Source of the DNA: Collinsella sp.
GTDB lineage: Bacteria; Actinomycetota; Coriobacteriia; Coriobacteriales; Coriobacteriaceae
Direction: 5' to 3'
Length of the DNA: 21,834 bases
Assembly (NCBI GenBank): GCA_019414465.1
Contig: DXLY01000029.1
Location: 1 to 21,834, forward strand
Part shown: piece by piece, positions 1 to 8,208 of the stretch
Layout of the letters: the number at the start of each line of letters is the position of its first letter
Position numbering within the stretch: the stretch's first letter is position 1
The notes under the pieces: generated by a model
The model's database searches: none
Told to the model about the DNA's origin: nothing
Seen by the model: the letters and a program-made list of their open reading frames with translations, nothing else
Translations under genes and position numbers: made by a program

Positions 1-33
1 AAGTGCGCCACGGGCTAACAAAAGAATAGAAAA

Positions 34-178
34 AGCTTTGCAATTACGTGGGAGACACGGCGCAAAGGCTCACTTTAGAACGCAAAAGTGAAACAATTAG
101 TATAAACTCACATGCACCATATATGCACGGCTCGCGATGCGGGCCGTTTTTGCAAAAGTTATCCATCGAGGTGAAAGG
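34..178 (+). promoter_or_regulatory. Structured 5' leader of the aro operon
   Basis: AT-rich non-coding leader with successive inverted repeats. AGC-TTTGC (34-41) can pair with GCAAAGGCT (62-70) with one bulge. TCACTTT (70-76) pairs perfectly with AAAGTGA (85-91) around an 8-base loop. A third, GC-rich hairpin at 127-147 is followed by T residues and is listed separately as a terminator. The aroF ribosome binding site (GAGGTGAAAGG, 168-178) comes directly after. A possible -10 box TATAAA is at 101-106 but has no convincing -35. I see no T-box signature and no convincing leader peptide. If transcription starts upstream of about position 34 the layout fits attenuation control; if it starts near 110 only the last hairpin would be transcribed. 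The transcription start is not known. Confidence 0.4.
127..150 (+). terminator. Terminator-like hairpin upstream of aroF
   Basis: ACGGCTCGC (127-135) pairs with GCGGGCCGT (139-147), giving a 9-bp stem with one G-T pair and a 3-base loop, followed by TTTT (147-150). This is a short intrinsic terminator shape. It ends only 17 bases before the aroF ribosome binding site, so it is either the terminator of an upstream gene or an attenuator of the aro operon. Confidence 0.5.
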
Positions 179-184
179 CACACC

Positions 185-1210
185 ATGATTGCAATTTTAA
201 AGCAGAGCGCCAGCGACGAGGCCGTCGGCCATATCGTCAGCTGGATTGAGAAGAAGGGTCTCAAGACCGACGTCTCGCGCGGCGAGAACGAGACCATCAT
301 CGGCCTGGTGGGCGATACGACCAAGATCGATCCGTTCCTGCTCGAGTCCATGGATGTCGTCGAGCGCGTGCAGCGCGTTTCCGAGCCTTTTAAGCGTGCC
401 AACCGCAAATTCCACCCCGAGGACTCCGTCATCGACTGCGGTCACGGCGTCAAGATCGGCGGCGACCAGTTCCAGGTCATCGCCGGCCCCTGTTCCGTCG
501 AGGGCGAGAACCTCATTCGCATCGCACGCCGCGTGAAGGCCGCCGGCGCCACGATGCTGCGCGGTGGCGCCTACAAGCCCCGCACTTCCCCTTACGCCTA
601 CCAAGGCATGGGCCCCGCCGGCCTGGACCTGCTGTGCGAGGCATCCGCCGAGCTCGACATGCCGATCGTCACCGAGATCATGGATCCGCGCGACGTGCAG
701 GTTTTCTTGGATAAAAAGATCGACGTCATGCAGATTGGCGCTCGCAACGCCCAGAACTTCCCCCTGCTCAAGGAGGTCGGCAAGACGCAGACCCCGATCC
801 TGCTCAAGCGCGGCATGTCAGGCACCGTCGACGAGCTGCTTATGGCAGCCGAGTACATCATGAGCGAGGGCAACGACAACGTCATCCTGTGCGAGCGCGG
901 CATCCGCACCTTCGAGACCAGCACTCGCAACACCTTCGACCTCAACGCCGTGCCGGTGCTGCACCACCTGTCGCACCTGCCCGTCGTCGCCGACCCCAGC
1001 CACGCCACTGGTTACACCCGCTATGTCGAGCCCATGGCGCTCGCCGCGACCGCCTGCGGCGCCAACGGCCTGGAAATCGAGGTCCACGATGACCCGAGCC
1101 ACGCATGGTCCGACGGCGCCCAGGCCCTCACCCCCGACCAGTTCGACGACACCATGCGCCGCATCCGCGCCATTCGCGAGGTCGTCTGCCAAGAGACCGT
1201 TCAGGAGTAG
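185..1210 (+). CDS. aroF: 3-deoxy-7-phosphoheptulonate synthase (DAHP synthase, type I-beta)
   Basis: First enzyme of the shikimate pathway: condenses phosphoenolpyruvate and erythrose-4-phosphate to DAHP in the cytoplasm. The 341-residue protein has an N-terminal ferredoxin-like regulatory domain (about 1-67) followed by a TIM-barrel. Barrel motifs seen are AGPCSVE (100-106), GGAYKPRTSPYAYQG (about 127-141), QIGARNAQNF, LLKRG, CERGIRTFE and DPSHATG. These match the AroF/KdsA-like class, as in Thermotoga, where the extra N-terminal domain mediates feedback inhibition by tyrosine or phenylalanine. That regulation is inferred from the family. An in-frame ATG at 137 would add 16 residues but lies inside the terminator hairpin. 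The ATG at 185 has a strong GAGGTGAAAGG six bases upstream and is preferred. First gene of the aro operon; tyrA starts 3 bases after its stop. Confidence 0.96.
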   Translation: MIAILKQSASDEAVGHIVSWIEKKGLKTDVSRGENETIIGLVGDTTKIDPFLLESMDVVERVQRVSEPFKRANRKFHPEDSVIDCGHGVKIGGDQFQVIAGPCSVEGENLIRIARRVKAAGATMLRGGAYKPRTSPYAYQGMGPAGLDLLCEASAELDMPIVTEIMDPRDVQVFLDKKIDVMQIGARNAQNFPLLKEVGKTQTPILLKRGMSGTVDELLMAAEYIMSEGNDNVILCERGIRTFETSTRNTFDLNAVPVLHHLSHLPVVADPSHATGYTRYVEPMALAATACGANGLEIEVHDDPSHAWSDGAQALTPDQFDDTMRRIRAIREVVCQETVQE

Positions 1211-1213
1211 CCC

Positions 1214-2128
1214 ATGGGTACGGTGAGAAACGCACGCGTCAACCAGGGCGGCCCCAAGTGCGCCGGCATCGTCGGCCTGGGCCTCATCGGCGGCAGCTTT
1301 GCTCGCGGCTATGCGCAGGCGGGCGTCCGCGTGCTGGCCTGGGACCCCGATGACGACGTCATGACGGCCGCCAGCATGGGCACCGTTGCCGGCGAGCTCA
1401 ACGACGAGACGCTCGGCGAATGCGACATCATCGTCCTTGCCTGCTATCCTAAAGGATGCATCGAGTGGCTCGAGGCGCACGCCCAGGCGCTCGCCGACGC
1501 CACCGACACCGAAGCCATCATGGGTCCCGTGGTGATTGACACCGTGGGCGTCAAGGGCATCGTTTGTGAGCGGGCCTTTGAGCTCGCACGAGAGCACGGC
1601 TTTTACTTTGTGGGCGCACACCCCATGGCGGGCACCCAGTTCTCGGGCTACGCGCATTCCTGCGCCGACCTGTTCCAGGACGCACCGCTCGTGCTCGTAC
1701 CGCCCGCGGTGGACGACGCCCTTAAGCTCGAGCTTTTAGGCCAGGTGCGCGAGATGGTACGCCCCTTGGGGTTTGGCAAGTTCAGCGTGACCACCGCCGC
1801 CGAGCACGACCGCGTGATCGCCTTTACGAGCCAGCTCGCGCACGTGGTGTCCAACGCCTATGTAAAGAGCCCCACCGCCCAGGTCCACCACGGTTTTTCG
1901 GCCGGTAGCTACCGCGACCTTACGCGTGTGGCGCATCTCAACCCGCAGATGTGGTCCGAGCTCATGATCGACGACGCCGACGCCCTTGCCTTCGAGATCG
2001 ACCACCTGATCGATGCGCTCGGCGCCTACAGCCGCGCGCTCAAAGACCGCGACCAGCGCTATCTGGAGAATCTCCTTGCCGAGGGCGACCGCATCAAACG
2101 CGCACTCGACGACGAGGGCGCCCACTAG
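1214..2128 (+). CDS. tyrA: Prephenate dehydrogenase
   Basis: Oxidative decarboxylation of prephenate to 4-hydroxyphenylpyruvate, the committed tyrosine step. The 304-residue protein opens with a nucleotide-binding Rossmann motif GLGLIGGS (about 21-28). Later family motifs are GAHPMAGTQFSGY, HDRVIAFTSQLAH (typical family form HDxxxAxxSHLPH, with the last His kept) and the helical-domain stretch GSYRDLTRVAHLNPQMWSELM. It ends right after the dehydrogenase helical domain, so it lacks the C-terminal ACT domain of the longer Bacillus-type TyrA; feedback control may therefore rest on AroF and PheA. The ribosome binding site CAGGAG overlaps the aroF stop, which suggests translational coupling. NAD versus NADP preference cannot be told from inspection. 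Confidence 0.93.
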   Translation: MGTVRNARVNQGGPKCAGIVGLGLIGGSFARGYAQAGVRVLAWDPDDDVMTAASMGTVAGELNDETLGECDIIVLACYPKGCIEWLEAHAQALADATDTEAIMGPVVIDTVGVKGIVCERAFELAREHGFYFVGAHPMAGTQFSGYAHSCADLFQDAPLVLVPPAVDDALKLELLGQVREMVRPLGFGKFSVTTAAEHDRVIAFTSQLAHVVSNAYVKSPTAQVHHGFSAGSYRDLTRVAHLNPQMWSELMIDDADALAFEIDHLIDALGAYSRALKDRDQRYLENLLAEGDRIKRALDDEGAH

Positions 2129-2164
2129 ACTACCCATCACGCCAGGTCGAAAGGACCATAGCTT

Positions 2165-3271
2165 ATGGCGATTACCATCGATATCGACACCGCACGCCCC
2201 TACCAGGTACACGTGGGCACTTTTTTGTTGGAGCAGGCAGGGCCGCTCGTTCGCGCCACCGCCGGAGGCACTCGCGCCGTCATCGTGACGGACACCAACG
2301 TGGGTCCGCTCTACCAGATGCCTGTCAAACAAAGCCTGGAGGCGTCAGGCTACGAGGTAAGCATCTACACCTTCGAAGCCGGCGAGGCACACAAGCGCGC
2401 AGAGACCTACATCAACATCTTGGAGTTTGTGGCCGAGCATGAGCTTTCGCGCTCCGACGTGATCGTGGCGCTCGGCGGCGGCGTCGTGGGCGACGTGGCC
2501 GGCTTTGTGGCCGCCACCTACATGCGCGGCTGCAAGTTTGTGCAGATCCCCACGAGTCTGCTCGCCATGGTGGATTCGTCGGTCGGCGGCAAGACTGCCA
2601 TCGACCTGGCTGCCGGCAAAAACCTCGCGGGTGCCTTTTGGCAGCCGAGTGTTGTTATCGCCGATGTTGGATGCCTTGCCACCCTCACGCCCGAGCAGTT
2701 CGCCGACGGCTGCGGCGAGGTCGTCAAGCACGCCGTGATCGCCGATCCGGAGCTTTTCGCCGAGCTGGAGAAAACTCCGCTCACGCTGGAGCTGCTTAAC
2801 CGCGATGTGGCCCGCGTAGCGCTCATCATCGCCCGCAATATCGACATCAAGCGCGCCGTGGTCGTCGCCGACGAGCGCGAAACCAACCAGCGCAAGCTCC
2901 TCAACTTTGGACACAGCGCCGGACACGCCGTCGAGGCCTGCGAGCACTTTGAGCTCGGACACGGCAACTGCGTGTCGATCGGCATGGGCATCATCACGCG
3001 CGCCGCGGCCCTGCACGGCGTCTGCGATACCGCACTGCCCGGTCGTATTGAGGAGCTCTGCGCCCGCCATGGCCTCAAGACCCGCTGTGACCTCGATGTC
3101 GATGCCGTCTTTGCCGAGGCGCTCCACGACAAGAAGCGCGCGGGCGACACCATCGACCTGGTGATTCCGCACGGCATTGGCCGCTGCAGCATCGACCGCA
3201 CGCCGCTTTCCACTTTCCACGAACTCATTGCCGAAGGCCTCGGCCAGAAGGGAGACGCATCCGCATGCTAG
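2165..3271 (+). CDS. aroB: 3-dehydroquinate synthase
   Basis: Converts DAHP to 3-dehydroquinate; NAD- and divalent-metal-dependent cytoplasmic enzyme, second shikimate step. The 368-residue protein has the usual length and motifs: GGGVVGDVAGF (104-114, nucleotide binding), QIPTSLLAMVDSSVGGKTAID (127-147, with the active-site Lys), GEVVKHA (184-190, metal ligand Glu), NFGHSAGHAVE and the later His in HGNCVSIGM. The start at 2165 has GAAAGGA about 8 bases upstream. The last codons overlap the aroA start (ATGCTAG at 3265-3271), so termination of aroB and initiation of aroA share seven bases. Confidence 0.96.
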   Translation: MAITIDIDTARPYQVHVGTFLLEQAGPLVRATAGGTRAVIVTDTNVGPLYQMPVKQSLEASGYEVSIYTFEAGEAHKRAETYINILEFVAEHELSRSDVIVALGGGVVGDVAGFVAATYMRGCKFVQIPTSLLAMVDSSVGGKTAIDLAAGKNLAGAFWQPSVVIADVGCLATLTPEQFADGCGEVVKHAVIADPELFAELEKTPLTLELLNRDVARVALIIARNIDIKRAVVVADERETNQRKLLNFGHSAGHAVEACEHFELGHGNCVSIGMGIITRAAALHGVCDTALPGRIEELCARHGLKTRCDLDVDAVFAEALHDKKRAGDTIDLVIPHGIGRCSIDRTPLSTFHELIAEGLGQKGDASAC

Positions 3272-4584
3272 CCCGCATCACCCCGTCCCCGCTCAAGGGC
3301 ACCGTTCCCGCCATCGCGTCCAAGTCGATGGCGCATCGCCTGATCATCTGCGCCGCGCTTGCCAACGGCGAGACGCACGTTACCTGCAACACTACCTGCG
3401 CCGACATCGAGGCCACGGTGCGTTGCCTCACGGCGCTCGGCGCCCGCATCGAGACTGTCGAGGACGGCTTCCAGGTCCACCCCACCATGAAGAGTGTTGA
3501 GTTTGGCCTGCTCAAGGCCCTTGCCGGCGGCACGCTCGACTGCGGCGAAAGCGGCTCCACGCTCCGCTTTATGTTGCCCGTCGCCTGCGCGCTGGGCGCA
3601 GAGGCCACGTTTGTGGGTCAGGGACGCTTGGGCGCCCGCCCGCTCTCCCCGCTCTCGGACGAGATCATCGCCGCCGGCTGCGACCTGCAGGGTCTGGGCG
3701 GTTTTCCGCTCAAGACGAGCGGCCGCATGCGCCCGGGCACCTTTGTGCTGCCGGGCAACGTGAGCTCGCAGTATATCTCGGGCCTGCTGCTGGCCGCCCC
3801 GCTGCTGGCCCAGCCCTCCTGCGTGCAGGTATGCGGCCTTATCGAGAGCCGCCCCTATATCAACCTGACCATCCAGGCCATGAAGGCCTTCGGTGTCGAG
3901 GTCAACGTCGAGCGCATCCCCGCCAAGGACGGCCAGCCCGAGATCACGAACTTCCGTGTGAGCAGCGGCTCGTACCGCACGCCCGGCAGCGTGGCCGTCG
4001 AAGGCGATTGGTCCAATGCGGCCTTTTGGCTGTGTGCCGGCGCCATCGGCTCCGACCCCATCACCGTGGAAGGCGTGTCGCTGAGCTCTGCACAGGGCGA
4101 CCGCAACGTGCTTGCCGCGCTTTCGCGCTTTGGCGCCCGCATCGTGCGCTCCACCAACGCAGCCACCGTGCAGTCCGACAAACTCGCCGGCTTTGAGATG
4201 AGCGCGCACGACATCCCCGACCTGGTGCCCGTTATCTCTGCCGTGGCATCGCTGGCGCAAGGCCGCACGTTCATCCGCGATTGCGCCCGCCTACGCATCA
4301 AGGAATCCGACCGCCTGGCCACTACCACCCGCGAGCTCACTGCACTCGGCGCGCAGGTGCGCATTGCCGGTGACGACCTCATCATCAAGGGCGTCGACGC
4401 CTTTACCGGCGGCGAGGTTGATTCGCACAACGACCATCGCATCGCCATGATGGCCGCGATCGCCGCGAGCCGCGCCACCGGCGAGGTCGTGATCCACGGC
4501 GCCGAGGCCGTCAACAAGTCCTATCCCGATTTCTTCGACCACTACCGCCTGCTGGGCGGCAAGGTCACACTCGAGGAGGAATAG
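3265..4584 (+). CDS. aroA: 3-phosphoshikimate 1-carboxyvinyltransferase (EPSP synthase)
   Basis: Transfers the enolpyruvyl group of phosphoenolpyruvate to shikimate-3-phosphate. The 439-residue protein shows SKSMAHRLI (19-27, the family K-S-x-x-x-R), CGESGSTLRF (93-102), GDWSNAAFW, DIPDLVPVISAVA, RLRIKESDRLA, SHNDHRIAMMAA and AVNKSYPDFF. Two sites differ from the classic enzyme. The PGDK/PGSK start of the first motif reads AIASK, and the loop that is LGNAGTAMRP in Escherichia coli reads CGESGSTLRF, so the residue at the E. coli Pro101 position is Phe. This resembles a clostridial-type variant by memory and does not look inactivating. The start overlaps the aroB stop, and aroC follows one base after the stop. 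Confidence 0.95.
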   Translation: MLARITPSPLKGTVPAIASKSMAHRLIICAALANGETHVTCNTTCADIEATVRCLTALGARIETVEDGFQVHPTMKSVEFGLLKALAGGTLDCGESGSTLRFMLPVACALGAEATFVGQGRLGARPLSPLSDEIIAAGCDLQGLGGFPLKTSGRMRPGTFVLPGNVSSQYISGLLLAAPLLAQPSCVQVCGLIESRPYINLTIQAMKAFGVEVNVERIPAKDGQPEITNFRVSSGSYRTPGSVAVEGDWSNAAFWLCAGAIGSDPITVEGVSLSSAQGDRNVLAALSRFGARIVRSTNAATVQSDKLAGFEMSAHDIPDLVPVISAVASLAQGRTFIRDCARLRIKESDRLATTTRELTALGAQVRIAGDDLIIKGVDAFTGGEVDSHNDHRIAMMAAIAASRATGEVVIHGAEAVNKSYPDFFDHYRLLGGKVTLEEE

Positions 4585-4585
4585 C

Positions 4586-5683
4586 ATGTCCTCGACCTTT
4601 GGCAACGTCTTGCACTTAAGCATCTTCGGCCAGTCGCACTCCCCCGCCATCGGCTGCTCCCTCGATGGCATCCCGGCGGGCATCGCTGTTGACCAGGAGC
4701 GGCTGCAGGCCTTCCTTGACCGTCGTGCCCCCGGTCGCGACGAGACCGCGACCAAACGCCGCGAGGCCGACGCCGCCCACATCATCGCCGGTGTGGTCGA
4801 TGGACATACCACGGGAGCACCCATCGCCGCGATTATCGAGAACACCAACACGCGCTCAAAGGACTATTCCGAGCTGCGCCGCAAGCCCCGCCCCGGACAC
4901 GCGGATTTTCCGGCGCGCGTGAAGTATCACAACATGCACGAGGTCGCCGGCGGTGGGCATTTCTCTGGCCGCCTAACGGCACCCCTGTGCATTGCCGGCG
5001 GCATTGCGCTGCAGGCACTCGAGGCCCGCGGCATTAACGTGATGGCGCACGTCGCGCAGATCGGCGGCATCTCCGACCTGCCGATGGACGACATGGTCTA
5101 TCGCGAGGCCGACCGCAAGGCGATCCTTACGAACGATCTTCCTTGCATTGACGCCGCCGCAGCCGGCCGCATGCGCGAGGAGATCCTAGCCGCACGCGAC
5201 GAACTCGACAGCATCGGCGGCATCGTGGAGTGCGGCATTTATGGGCTTCCCGCGGGCATCGGCGACCCCATGTTTGACGGCATCGAGAACCGCATCGCGC
5301 AAATCGCGTTTGGCATTCCCGCCGTAAAGGGCGTGGAGTTTGGCATGGGCTTTGCCGTGGCCGCCATGCGCGGCAGCGAGAACAATGATCCGTATCGCAT
5401 CGATGCCGAGACCGGCGAGATCAAGGTCGAGTCCAACAACGCCGGCGGCATCCTGGGCGGTATTTCGACCGGCGCGCCCGTCATGTGGCGCATGGCCGTA
5501 AAGCCGACGCCCTCCATTGGCCGCGAGCAGCAGACGGTGGACATGGACGCTATGGAAAATGCCGGGCTCTCGGTCCACGGCCGCCACGATCCCTGCATCG
5601 TCCCCCGAGCTGTCCCCGTAGCCGAGGCAGCCGCCGCTCTTGCCATCTGGGACGCCCTCCTCGAAGACGCCGCCCAGCGCTAA
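4586..5683 (+). CDS. aroC: Chorismate synthase
   Basis: Makes chorismate from EPSP by 1,4-elimination; requires reduced FMN. The 365-residue protein begins with the family signature, here FGQSHSPAIG (14-23), where most enzymes have GESHG; the catalytic His (18) is kept, Glu is replaced by Gln and the final Gly by Ser. Further motifs are RRAPGRDETATKRREAD, RPGHADFPARVKY and GGGHFSGRLTAP. Near the end are GGILGGISTGAPV and GRHDPCIVPRAVPVAEA, both typical. A strong GAGGAGGA (4573-4580) lies within the last aroA codons. Followed by a 43-bp gap before pheA. Confidence 0.95.
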   Translation: MSSTFGNVLHLSIFGQSHSPAIGCSLDGIPAGIAVDQERLQAFLDRRAPGRDETATKRREADAAHIIAGVVDGHTTGAPIAAIIENTNTRSKDYSELRRKPRPGHADFPARVKYHNMHEVAGGGHFSGRLTAPLCIAGGIALQALEARGINVMAHVAQIGGISDLPMDDMVYREADRKAILTNDLPCIDAAAAGRMREEILAARDELDSIGGIVECGIYGLPAGIGDPMFDGIENRIAQIAFGIPAVKGVEFGMGFAVAAMRGSENNDPYRIDAETGEIKVESNNAGGILGGISTGAPVMWRMAVKPTPSIGREQQTVDMDAMENAGLSVHGRHDPCIVPRAVPVAEAAAALAIWDALLEDAAQR

Positions 5684-5726
5684 CTACCCACCCCTCAACA
5701 TCCCCCGACACGTGAAAGGGGTCTCC

Positions 5727-6872
5727 ATGGACCTTGCTGACATCCGCCAGGCCATCGATGGCATCGACACCACGCTCCTCAACAGCTTTGTCGAGCGCAT
5801 GGACATTGCCACCGAGGTCGCCAAGTCAAAAATCGAGATGGGCAAGGCCGTCTTCGACCCCGCCCGTGAGCGCTCCAAGCTCAACAACCTCGCCAGCCGC
5901 GCGCCCGAGCGCTACGAGGCGCAGACCATCACCCTGTTCCGTCTCCTCATGAGCATGAGCAAGGCCGAGCAGCAGCGCTACATCAACGAGCTCAAGGGCA
6001 TCACCGTCTCGCAAAAGGCCCACGCCACGGCTGCAGCCTCCGACACGGCCTTCCCTCAAACGGCTACCGTTGCCTGCCAGGGCGTGGAAGGTGCCTATAG
6101 CCAGATCGCCGCGTGCAAACTCTTCGACGTGCCCGACATCGCGTTCTTCGAGACCTTCGAGGGCGTCATGCGCGCCGTGCGCGACGGCTTCTGCGAGTTT
6201 GGCGTGCTGCCCATCGAGAACTCCACCGCCGGCTCGGTTAACGCCGTCTACGACCTGCTCGCCCAGTTCGATTTCCATATCGTGCGCTCGCTGCGTCTCA
6301 AGATCGACCACAATCTGCTCGTCAAACCCGGCACCAAGCTCGCCGACGTGCACGAGGTCTATAGCCACGGCCAGGCTATCGCCCAGTGCGCCGGCTTTAT
6401 CGAAGCCCACGACCTGCACGCCACCAAATACCCCAACACGGCCATGTCGGCCGAGATGGTCGCCAGCTCCGAGCGCACCGATGTTGCCGCCATCGCATCG
6501 CGCAGCTGCGCGACACTCTACGGCCTGGAGGTGCTGGAGCCCAACATCCAGGACTCGGACAACAACTACACGCGCTTTGTCGTCATCAGCCGCGAGCCAC
6601 GCGTCTACCCCGGCGCCAACCGCACCTCGCTCATGATTACCACGGCCAACGAGCCGGGCGCACTCTATCGCGTACTCGAGCGCTTCTACGCGCTCAATAT
6701 CAACCTCATCAAGCTCGAGAGCCGCCCCATCCCCGGGCACGACTTTGAGTTTATGTTCTACTTTGACCTGGACTGCCCCTTTGGCAGCAAGGCCCTCGAT
6801 GACCTGCTCGATTCCATCGACGACGTGTGCGAGAGCTTCACCTACTTTGGCAGTTACACGGAGGTGCTCTAG
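5727..6872 (+). CDS. pheA: Bifunctional chorismate mutase / prephenate dehydratase
   Basis: Converts chorismate to prephenate and then to phenylpyruvate, the phenylalanine branch. The 381-residue protein has three parts: an AroQ-type helical chorismate mutase (about 1-90, opening IRQAIDGIDTTLLNSFVER), a prephenate dehydratase domain (about 108-290, with GVEGAYS, LPIENSTAGSV and NYTRFVVI) and a C-terminal ACT domain (about 300-381, with GALYRVL and the phenylalanine-binding ESRP). Feedback inhibition by phenylalanine is expected from the ACT motifs. The reading frame is open further upstream, to 5640, but that part overlaps aroC. The ATG at 5727 follows GTGAAAGGGG and aligns with the mutase start. 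The stop TAG abuts the next ATG (TAGATG). Confidence 0.95.
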   Translation: MDLADIRQAIDGIDTTLLNSFVERMDIATEVAKSKIEMGKAVFDPARERSKLNNLASRAPERYEAQTITLFRLLMSMSKAEQQRYINELKGITVSQKAHATAAASDTAFPQTATVACQGVEGAYSQIAACKLFDVPDIAFFETFEGVMRAVRDGFCEFGVLPIENSTAGSVNAVYDLLAQFDFHIVRSLRLKIDHNLLVKPGTKLADVHEVYSHGQAIAQCAGFIEAHDLHATKYPNTAMSAEMVASSERTDVAAIASRSCATLYGLEVLEPNIQDSDNNYTRFVVISREPRVYPGANRTSLMITTANEPGALYRVLERFYALNINLIKLESRPIPGHDFEFMFYFDLDCPFGSKALDDLLDSIDDVCESFTYFGSYTEVL

Positions 6873-8123
6873 ATGACCGATGTCGCCGCAACCCGCCCCT
6901 ACGGCGTGCTGGGCCGCGTGCTGGGCCACAGCTACACCCCGACCATCTACAAGGAGCTCGCGGGGCTCGAGTACGTACGATTTGAGCGCGAGCCCGAGGA
7001 CCTCCAGGCTTTTATGACGGGTGACGAATGGGAGGGCACCAACGTGACCATCCCCTACAAGCGCGCCGTCATGGAATACCTGGACGAGCTGAGTCCGCTC
7101 GCCGAGCGAATGGGCAACGTCAACACCATCACACGCCTGCCTGACGGTTGTTTGCGCGGCGACAACACCGACTACTTTGGTTTTCAGTGTCTGGTCGAGG
7201 AGTTGGGCGTAGAGGTTGCCGGCAAGAAGGTCCTCGTGCTCGGAGCCACCGGCGGCGCCGGCACCACGGCAAGTATGGTGCTGGGAGACCTGGGCGCCAT
7301 CGTCGTGCCGGTCGGCCGTACGAGCGAAGTCAGCTACGACAACATCGCGCAGCAGTCCGACGCCGCCCTGCTCGTCAATTGCACACCCGCCGGAATGTTC
7401 CCCCATTGCCCCGACGCGCCATGCACGCTCGAAGGGCTCGATGCGCTCGAGGGCGTTATCGACATTGTCTACAACCCCGCCCGCACGGGACTCATGCTCG
7501 AGGCCGAGCGCCGCGACATCCCCTGCATCGGCGGTCTGCTCATGCTCGTGGCCCAGGCGGCGCAAGCCGTTGAGCGCTACACCGGCCAGGTCACTCCGCG
7601 CGAGCGCATTCTGGACGTAACGGAGCGCCTGTCACGCCGCGAACAGAACATCGCGCTGATCGGCATGCCGGGCTCGGGCAAGACCCGTGTGGGCGAGCAG
7701 ATTGCCCTGCTCACGGGGCGAGAGCACATCGATCTGGATCGCGCCCTCGAGGAGCGCCTGGGCATGCCCTGCGCCGACTTTATCGTCGAGCGCGGCGAGG
7801 CGGCGTTCCGCGAACAGGAGACGGCGGCGCTGGCCGACATCTCCAAGCGCAGCGGCCTGGTGCTTTCCACCGGCGGCGGCGTGGTCACGCGCGACGAGAA
7901 CTACCCGCTGCTGCACCAGAATAGCCAGATCGTGATGCTCAACCGCAAGCTCGACGAGCTCGCCCACAAGGGCCGCCCCATCACGGCGCGCGATGGCATC
8001 GACAAGCTCGCCGAGCAGCGCATGCCGCGCTACCGCTCCTGGGCCGACTACATCATCGACTCACGCGACTGCGCCGCCAACACCGCCCAAGCCCTCCTCG
8101 ACACCCTCCCACCCGCTCTCTAA
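6873..8123 (+). CDS. aroE-aroK: Fused shikimate dehydrogenase - shikimate kinase
   Basis: A 416-residue fusion of two shikimate enzymes. Residues about 1-250 are shikimate dehydrogenase: HSYTPTIYKEL (variant of HSxSPxxHN), NVTIPYK with the catalytic Lys (63), GDNTDYFG with the catalytic Asp (100), the nucleotide-binding LGATGGAGTTAS, NCTPAGM and a late GGLLMLVAQA. Residues about 257-416 are shikimate kinase: Walker A GMPGSGKT (264-271), IDLDRALEE (the paired Asp that bind Mg and shikimate), FREQE, STGGGVV, KGRPITAR (lid) and RYRSWADYII. Both active sites appear intact. It reduces 3-dehydroshikimate and phosphorylates the product, so consecutive steps share one chain. No in-frame stop or internal start with a good ribosome binding site divides it. 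Confidence 0.94.
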   Translation: MTDVAATRPYGVLGRVLGHSYTPTIYKELAGLEYVRFEREPEDLQAFMTGDEWEGTNVTIPYKRAVMEYLDELSPLAERMGNVNTITRLPDGCLRGDNTDYFGFQCLVEELGVEVAGKKVLVLGATGGAGTTASMVLGDLGAIVVPVGRTSEVSYDNIAQQSDAALLVNCTPAGMFPHCPDAPCTLEGLDALEGVIDIVYNPARTGLMLEAERRDIPCIGGLLMLVAQAAQAVERYTGQVTPRERILDVTERLSRREQNIALIGMPGSGKTRVGEQIALLTGREHIDLDRALEERLGMPCADFIVERGEAAFREQETAALADISKRSGLVLSTGGGVVTRDENYPLLHQNSQIVMLNRKLDELAHKGRPITARDGIDKLAEQRMPRYRSWADYIIDSRDCAANTAQALLDTLPPAL

Positions 8124-8125
8124 CC

Positions 8126-8166
8126 AAAACCACCACAAAGGGGACAGGCGCCTTTGTGGTGGTTTT
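8126..8166 (+). terminator. Perfect 16-bp hairpin between aroEK and aroQ
   Basis: AAAACCACCACAAAGG (8126-8141) and CCTTTGTGGTGGTTTT (8151-8166) are exact reverse complements around a 9-base loop. The hairpin starts 2 bases after the aroEK stop, and the T run is the 3' arm itself. On either strand it can act as an intrinsic terminator. Because aroQ continues in the same direction 43 bases later, it probably works as a partial terminator that lowers aroQ expression, or as a 3' stabiliser of the upstream mRNA. Confidence 0.6.
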
Positions 8167-8208
8167 CCGCTCCACCGCACCGCCCGCCCAACCGCAAAGG
8201 AAGCAACC

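Noticed and set aside
1..9. AAGTGCGCC at the window start also occurs near the window end (21805-21813), hinting at a shared insertion sequence end.
   Set aside because: Only nine bases agree exactly and the flanks differ enough that chance is likely.
1..18. A possible C-terminus of an upstream gene ending in TAA at 16-18.
   Set aside because: Only five codons are visible, so no coding call can be supported.
112..174. A 20-codon frame before aroF that could be a leader peptide.
   Set aside because: It has only one Phe and one Tyr, no Trp, and no ribosome binding site; it overlaps the terminator hairpin by chance.
5826..7565. A 579-codon open frame on the minus strand opposite pheA and aroEK.
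   Set aside because: It mirrors the third-position GC bias of the real + strand genes, has no family motifs, and overlaps two unmistakable enzymes.
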